Assembly (NCBI GenBank): GCA_002704185.1
Contig: PAFP01000046.1
Location: 1-9,499 of the forward strand
DNA: 9,499 nucleotides
DNA from: Candidatus Pelagibacter sp.
GTDB lineage: Bacteria; Pseudomonadota; Alphaproteobacteria; Pelagibacterales; Pelagibacteraceae
Direction: 5' to 3'
Shown: positions 6,157-9,499 of the stretch, piece by piece
How the letters are laid out: each line of letters opens with the position of its first letter
Position numbering within the stretch: position 1 is the stretch's first letter
Made by a program: the position numbers and the translations under genes
The notes under the pieces: generated by a model
Databases searched by the model: none
The model's input: only the letters and a program-made list of their open reading frames with translations
What the model was told of the DNA's origin: nothing

Positions 6157-6624
6157 ATGACAATATTTAAAAAAAGAATATCAGTAGAACAAGTTGAAGA
6201 AAGTTCAGATCTTTGTCCAAAATTCGATGAAAAAGGTCTAATACCAGTTATTACAACAGATTATAAAACTGGAGAAATTTTAATGCACGCCTTTATGAAC
6301 AAAGAAGCATTTGAGATGACTATAAAAACAAAAGAAGCTCACTATTTTAGTAGATCACAAAACAAGATTTGGCACAAAGGAGATGTTAGCGGCTTCATAC
6401 AAAAAGTAAAATTTATAAAAATTGACGATGATCAAGATGCTATATGGATATCAGTAGATATTGGAGACGGTGCTAGTTGTCATGTCGGATATAAGTCATG
6501 TTTTTATAGATCTATACCTATTGATTTAAATACTAATAATATTAAACTAAATTTTAATGAAAAAGAAAAAAAATTTAAACCTGAAGTGGTTTACAAAGGC
6601 AAACCAAACCCAACTAAACTTTAA
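6157..6624 (+). CDS. hisI: Phosphoribosyl-AMP cyclohydrolase
   Basis: Third step of histidine synthesis: hydrolytic opening of the adenine ring of phosphoribosyl-AMP. It is 155 residues and stand-alone, without the HisE pyrophosphohydrolase fused to it in E. coli. Signatures are IPVITTDYKTGEILMHAFMN (29-48), the IWHKGDVSG motif (71-79), the acidic metal site DDDQD (90-94), and SCHVGYKSCFYR (107-118) with C108 and C115. The E. coli and archaeal enzymes have a third zinc Cys in this acidic motif (D-C-D); here it is Asp (D91), which I believe is a regular variant in alphaproteobacteria. A Lys-rich tail of about 33 residues extends the C-terminus. It leads a plus-strand operon. Bases 6475-6557 recur exactly, inverted, at 9417-9499. 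Confidence 0.95.
   Translation: MTIFKKRISVEQVEESSDLCPKFDEKGLIPVITTDYKTGEILMHAFMNKEAFEMTIKTKEAHYFSRSQNKIWHKGDVSGFIQKVKFIKIDDDQDAIWISVDIGDGASCHVGYKSCFYRSIPIDLNTNNIKLNFNEKEKKFKPEVVYKGKPNPTKL
6475..6557 (+). repeat. Inverted repeat copy A, within hisI
   Basis: These 83 bases of hisI, encoding from the SCHVG motif into the C-terminal tail, are the exact reverse complement of 9417-9499. This copy lies in an intact gene and is the original. Confidence 0.95.
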
Positions 6625-6627
6625 ATT

Positions 6628-7257
6628 ATGAGCGAGAGATTATTATTAACCCCATTTGGACCAAAAATAGCAAAGGTTAAAATGCCCGAAGACTTAGTAA
6701 AAAAGTTAAATGATTATATAGATAAAATTATTGAGGATAAAAAAAAATCAAGTGAACTCGATATTGGAGATAAATTAGCTGGAAACGTAACAGAAGAATT
6801 TCAACTAGAAAATAATTTTGTACAAGATTCGGGTTGGTTAAATTTTTTAGGAAGTGAAACAGCGGCTTGGATAAAAAATGCTGAAAGTAAAAAGATTACG
6901 AAATTTAATTTAATAAAAACCTGGGTAGTTAGACAATATCAAACCGAATATAACCCAATACATACACATGAAGGACATATCTCTGGTGTTGGTTACCTAA
7001 AAGTTCCACCTACATTTGGGGAAACAGTTCAAAAAAATAAGCTAAATTTAAATGGAACATTAAGTTTTGTACATGGTTCAAGAATGTTTTTGTGTAAAGG
7101 TCAATATAGTATAGTACCAAAAGTAGGTGATTTTTATTTTTTTCCAGCCTATTTAATGCATTCTGTTTACCCCTTTAATAATACTGATGATGAAAGAAGA
7201 TCTGTATCATTTAATGCTAGAATAGATGATGAAGTTTTTAATTCTCTTGGAAATTAA
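6628..7257 (+). CDS. Putative 2OG-Fe(II) oxygenase
   Basis: The 209 residues resemble the family of putative 2-oxoglutarate/Fe(II) oxygenases recognised as TIGR02466/PF13759. The jelly-roll core begins at about residue 95. Visible candidates for the facial triad are H112 and H114 in NPIHTHEGHISGVGYL (109-124) and H178 in FPAYLMHSVYPF (172-183). An Arg pair (R190/R191, RRSVSFN) is placed to hold 2-oxoglutarate. The N-terminal 90 residues are mostly helical and charged. The substrate is unknown; such proteins are common in marine bacteria and their phages. It starts 3 bases after the hisI stop and is read in the same operon. The assignment is from motif pattern, and which His residues are ligands is inference. 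Confidence 0.78.
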   Translation: MSERLLLTPFGPKIAKVKMPEDLVKKLNDYIDKIIEDKKKSSELDIGDKLAGNVTEEFQLENNFVQDSGWLNFLGSETAAWIKNAESKKITKFNLIKTWVVRQYQTEYNPIHTHEGHISGVGYLKVPPTFGETVQKNKLNLNGTLSFVHGSRMFLCKGQYSIVPKVGDFYFFPAYLMHSVYPFNNTDDERRSVSFNARIDDEVFNSLGN

Positions 7258-7272
7258 AATTTAAGAAAAACT

Positions 7273-7647
7273 ATGTCAAGAGATCAAAAAAATGTACTGA
7301 ATGACAAGCTAGAAAGTTGCTCTCTTGATCCTTTAACTGGATGGTACAGAGACGGTTGTTGTAATACAGATGAAAATGATAAAGGTACTCATACTGTGTG
7401 TGCAAAAGTAAATGACGATTTTTTAAAGTGGTGTAAAGAAAATGGAAATGACCTTATAACACCAAGACCAGAATTCAATTTTGATGGTCTAAAAAGCGGG
7501 GATTGTTGGTGCGTCTGTGCTATATGGTTTAAAAGAGCTGTAGATGCAGGACACGGTTGTAAAATTTTTTTAAAAAGCACAAATTTAAAAACCTTGGAAA
7601 TAATTGAATTAAATGTATTAAAAAAATATGCTATTGATCTATCATGA
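7273..7647 (+). CDS. DUF2237 family protein
   Basis: Small cytoplasmic protein of unknown function, recognised as DUF2237 (PF09996) from its run of conserved Cys, Gly and aromatic residues. In order these are LESCSLDPLTGWYRDGCC (13-30), GTHTVCAKV (38-46), GNDLITP (58-64), FDGLKSGDCWCVCA (70-83) and AVDAGHG. The 124 residues match the usual family length of about 120. The many conserved Cys suggest metal or redox chemistry, but no activity is established as far as I know. It follows the oxygenase by 15 bases, and its stop overlaps the start of a 27-residue membrane ORF (ATGA). Confidence 0.85.
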   Translation: MSRDQKNVLNDKLESCSLDPLTGWYRDGCCNTDENDKGTHTVCAKVNDDFLKWCKENGNDLITPRPEFNFDGLKSGDCWCVCAIWFKRAVDAGHGCKIFLKSTNLKTLEIIELNVLKKYAIDLS

Positions 7648-7727
7648 ATGACGATTTGTTTATTTTCTTAATAATCATATTTGCATTTGCCACCTTTATT
7701 TTTCTTGTGGCTCCTAAAATTAATTAA
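7644..7727 (+). CDS. 27-residue single-pass membrane micropeptide
   Basis: An ORF of 27 codons with ATG at 7644 and TAA at 7725-7727. It begins MNDDLFIF, has one strongly hydrophobic segment (residues 5-23, rich in Ile, Phe and Ala), and ends PKIN, so the acidic N-terminus would be outside and the Lys inside. Its ATG overlaps the DUF2237 stop (ATGA) and its stop overlaps the HAD start (TAATG), the same overlaps that couple known genes in this window. The ORF exactly fills the space between them, which would otherwise be an unusual 79-base gap in this operon. I do not recognise a family. The reading frame and its junctions are directly visible; expression is inference. Confidence 0.6.
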   Translation: MNDDLFIFLIIIFAFATFIFLVAPKIN

Positions 7728-8326
7728 TGGTTATAAATAAATATATTTTTGATCTTGGAAAAGTAATTGTTAATTTTAAAGTAGAAAATCTTTTTAAAAA
7801 TTTTTTTAAAACAGATGAAGAAATCAAATTTTTTTTAGATAATATCTGCACATGGGAATGGCATATTCAACAAGACATCAAATATGATACATCCAAAGCA
7901 AGTGACCCTCTTATAAAAAAATATCCCAAATATAAGATTCCTATCAAGGCTTTTTATGAAAGATTTTTAGAAATGATTGAAGGAGTCTATGAAGAGAATT
8001 TAAAAATTGCACTTGATCTAAAACGTCAAGGAAAAAAAATTTATATTTTAAGTAACTTTCCAGGTGACCAATTTGATAAGTACATGGAACAAAATAGTTT
8101 TTTAGAAGAATTTGATGACATTATCATTTCTGGAAAAGTTGGATTTAAAAAACCAGATAAAAAAATTTATGAATTAGCAATTAAAAAATTTGATTGTATA
8201 CCAAGTCAAACATTATTTATCGATGATAGACCTGAAAATACTGATTCAGCAAAAGCACTTGGTATTAATGTTATTACATTAGATAATCCGGGAAAATTAA
8301 AAGAATATATGAAAAATTTTATTTAA
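7727..8326 (+). CDS. HAD family hydrolase, YihX-like
   Basis: Haloacid-dehalogenase superfamily phosphatase, 199 residues. Motif I is FDLGKVIV with nucleophile D9; the usual second Asp is Gly, as in E. coli YihX (glucose-1-phosphatase), whose FDLGNVIVDI it closely resembles. Motif II is LSN (108-110), motif III is K142 in GFKKPDKKIY, and motif IV is FIDDRPEN (164-171) with D166/D167. A helical cap lies at about 15-90, containing WEWHIQQDI. A sugar phosphate substrate is plausible by family resemblance but unproven. Its ATG overlaps the stop of the micropeptide by one base. Its 3' end overlaps the convergent MocA-like gene by 8 bases within a hairpin. Confidence 0.88.
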   Translation: MVINKYIFDLGKVIVNFKVENLFKNFFKTDEEIKFFLDNICTWEWHIQQDIKYDTSKASDPLIKKYPKYKIPIKAFYERFLEMIEGVYEENLKIALDLKRQGKKIYILSNFPGDQFDKYMEQNSFLEEFDDIIISGKVGFKKPDKKIYELAIKKFDCIPSQTLFIDDRPENTDSAKALGINVITLDNPGKLKEYMKNFI

Positions 8327-8358
8327 TATCTATCTTACGGTCGATATCAAATAAAATT
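8315..8358. terminator. Bidirectional hairpin across overlapping gene ends
   Basis: AATTTTATTTAATATC (8315-8330) pairs with GATATCAAATAAAATT (8343-8358) over 16 positions, with one A-C mismatch that becomes a G-U pair in minus-strand RNA; the loop is 12 bases. On the minus strand a T5 run follows; on the plus strand a T-rich stretch (TTTGTTTTT) follows. It covers the stop codons of both the HAD and MocA-like genes, so a bidirectional terminator inside coding sequence is likely. Confidence 0.72.
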
Positions 8359-8879
8359 GATTTGTTTTTAAAAAATACTTTTTGATAATTTTTTTTTAAT
8401 AATTTTTTAGCACCATTATCACCTTTTAAGATTATAAATTTTTTTTTATATTTAATTGGAAATATAACAGGATTGCCTCTCTTATTTTTGTAGTAAGGCA
8501 CAGTAATATTATTATGTTTATTAAAGTTTAAAATTAATTTGTTATATATATGTTTGTTTATCTTTGGCATATCTCCAAGACAGACAAAAAATCCAATAGT
8601 TTTTTTATCAAGTTTTTTTATTCCACAATTGATTGAAGAGGCCATACCAGAATTAAATTTTTTATTAATAACTATTTTAATATTTTTCTTCTTGTATATT
8701 TTTTTTTTTATTTGAGCTTGATCATGTCCCAAAACAACTATGATGCTATTAACATTGCTTTTTAATAAGTTTAGTAAAGCGGATTGTATCAAACTTTTAT
8801 TATTATATTTAATAAATAACTTATTCTTGTTACCAAACCTTTTAGATTGACCAGCAGCTAGCAAAATAGCTGATATCAT
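8319..8879 (-). CDS. MocA-like molybdopterin nucleotidyltransferase
   Basis: MobA-like NTP transferase (PF12804). It is closest in pattern to MocA, which transfers CMP to molybdopterin to form the cofactor of xanthine dehydrogenase-type enzymes. The 186 residues begin with the nucleotide-binding LLAAGQSKRFG (6-16) followed by NKL with the conserved Lys. Next come a GH motif (GHDQ), FNSGMASSINCGI, the metal-binding CLGDMP motif, the RGNPVIFP segment, GDNGAKKLL, and a DID near the C-terminus. The end is slightly shorter than the usual 190-200 residues. Base composition is extremely AT-rich and Lys codons abound. Its ATG overlaps the xdhC-like stop by four bases (ATGA). CMP against another nucleotide cannot be told from sequence alone, but the XdhC neighbour favours MocA. 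Confidence 0.82.
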   Translation of the reverse strand: MISAILLAAGQSKRFGNKNKLFIKYNNKSLIQSALLNLLKSNVNSIIVVLGHDQAQIKKKIYKKKNIKIVINKKFNSGMASSINCGIKKLDKKTIGFFVCLGDMPKINKHIYNKLILNFNKHNNITVPYYKNKRGNPVIFPIKYKKKFIILKGDNGAKKLLKKNYQKVFFKNKSILFDIDRKIDIK

Positions 8880-9499
8880 TTTTTGTAAATTTCGCTCATT
8901 AATTGGAAAATTATTGAAAGAGCAATTTCAGGCGCAGATCGGCCACCAAATTTAATTCCAATTGGTCCGAAAATTTTTTGAATTTCTTTGTCATCAAAAC
9001 CGTTTGCCTTTAATCTCTCACAGCGATTTTTATGTGTATTTTTGCTTCCAAGCGCTCCTATATAAAAACATTTTTTTTTAAGCGCTTCTTTGATTGCTGG
9101 ATCATCAATTTTAGGATCATGTGTTAATGCTATTAAGGCTGTTCTTTGATTCAATGAAATTTTTTTAAAAGCATCATCTGGCCATTGATTTATAATATTT
9201 GTGTCAGGAAATCTATTTTCTGATGCAAAATACCCCCTTGGATCAATAATATTAATTTCTATGTTTAAATTTTTTGCAAATTCTACAAAATATTGTGCTA
9301 TATGCACTGCTCCAACAATAACTACTTGAATTGGTCTAAAATAATTTTTAATAAAAAGCTTTGTGTCTTTTATCAATCCATCTTGGCGATTATTAAAACA
9401 TTTTGCAATATTTATTTTAAAATTTAGTTTAATATTATTAGTATTTAAATCAATAGGTATAGATCTATAAAAACATGACTTATATCCGACATGACAACT
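8876..9499 (-). CDS. XdhC-like Rossmann protein, partial and chimeric at its 5' end
   Basis: XdhC family protein, which in characterised members binds molybdenum cofactor and assists insertion of the sulfurated cofactor into xanthine dehydrogenase-type enzymes. The C-terminal Rossmann domain (PF13478 type) is clear: VVIVGAVHIAQYF, IIDPRGYFAS, ALTHDPKIDDPA, YIGALGSKNTH and GPIGIKFGGRSAPEIALSI, ending about 7 residues before the stop. The frame stays open to the window edge. Family-like sequence continues upstream through CFNNRQDGL (about 9377-9400), so the TTG at 9374-9376 is not a convincing start. From 9417 outward the frame instead encodes HisI residues (SCHVGYKSCFYR), because these bases are an inverted hisI copy. 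Authentic xdhC probably ends near 9416, and no N-terminal XdhC_CoxI domain (PF02625) is visible here. Confidence 0.8.
   Translation of the reverse strand, partial: SCHVGYKSCFYRSIPIDLNTNNIKLNFKINIAKCFNNRQDGLIKDTKLFIKNYFRPIQVVIVGAVHIAQYFVEFAKNLNIEINIIDPRGYFASENRFPDTNIINQWPDDAFKKISLNQRTALIALTHDPKIDDPAIKEALKKKCFYIGALGSKNTHKNRCERLKANGFDDKEIQKIFGPIGIKFGGRSAPEIALSIIFQLMSEIYKK
9417..9499 (-). repeat. Inverted repeat copy B, hisI fragment at window edge
   Basis: Read on the minus strand, these 83 bases equal hisI 6475-6557 without a mismatch and run off the window edge, so the true length may be greater. Homology stops abruptly at 9417, where hisI continues TGAAAAAG and this copy continues into xdhC-like sequence. 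The two share TTTTAA at the join, a possible microhomology. A chimeric contig end is the simplest explanation. Confidence 0.95.

Noticed and set aside
6101..6163. Longer FolE with 21 extra hydrophobic residues
   Set aside because: The extension overlaps the divergent hisI start, is not family-like, and the ATG at 6100 has its own AGGGGT ribosome site.
9374..9376. TTG as the true start of xdhC
   Set aside because: Family-like sequence (CFNNRQDGL) continues upstream in frame and no ribosome site precedes the TTG.
9417..9499. A genuine HisI-XdhC fusion gene
   Set aside because: The hisI part is an exact nucleotide copy of the intact hisI gene 2.9 kb away and begins after the catalytic motifs; a functional fusion would not be expected to keep identical silent sites.

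Overview
The window is very AT-rich, tightly packed bacterial DNA. Several genes overlap by 1-14 bases, and no gap between genes exceeds about 130 bases. Gene content (tandem bactofilins, folE next to hisI, an AcuI-type acrylyl-CoA reductase, an alphaproteobacterial-style zf-CHCC protein, XdhC with a MocA-like transferase) and the streamlined style suggest a marine alphaproteobacterium of the SAR11/Pelagibacterales kind. That placement is inference from composition and gene style; no rRNA marker is present.

Layout from left to right. (1) 1-2217, minus strand: a LysE-type exporter, the intramembrane protease RseP (joined by a TAATG stop/start overlap) and an HU DNA-binding protein. A hairpin with a T-run follows HU at 56-91. 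(2) 2218-3384, plus strand: two bactofilins followed at once by a 75-residue protein with one membrane segment and a very basic tail, which looks like a self-contained cytoskeletal module. (3) 3386-6100, minus strand: a four-gene operon reading folE (GTP cyclohydrolase I), a small zinc-finger relative, acuI-like reductase and a LysR regulator, with spacing of 3 bases or overlaps throughout. (4) 6157-8326, plus strand: hisI, a putative 2OG-Fe(II) oxygenase, a DUF2237 protein, a previously uncalled 27-residue membrane micropeptide at 7644-7727, and a HAD hydrolase. (5) 8319-9499, minus strand: XdhC-like Rossmann protein, then a MocA-like nucleotidyltransferase, a pair associated with maturation of molybdenum hydroxylases.

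Three points deserve attention. First, the last 83 bases (9417-9499) are an exact inverted copy of part of hisI (6475-6557), fused in frame to the xdhC reading frame. This is most simply an amplification or assembly chimera at a contig end, but it could be a real inverted repeat flanking an invertible segment. Second, the 27-residue membrane ORF is locked between its neighbours by an ATGA overlap on one side and a TAATG overlap on the other. Third, both convergent gene pairs have essentially no intergenic DNA, and each carries a long, nearly perfect hairpin inside the coding ends, apparently dual-use terminators.
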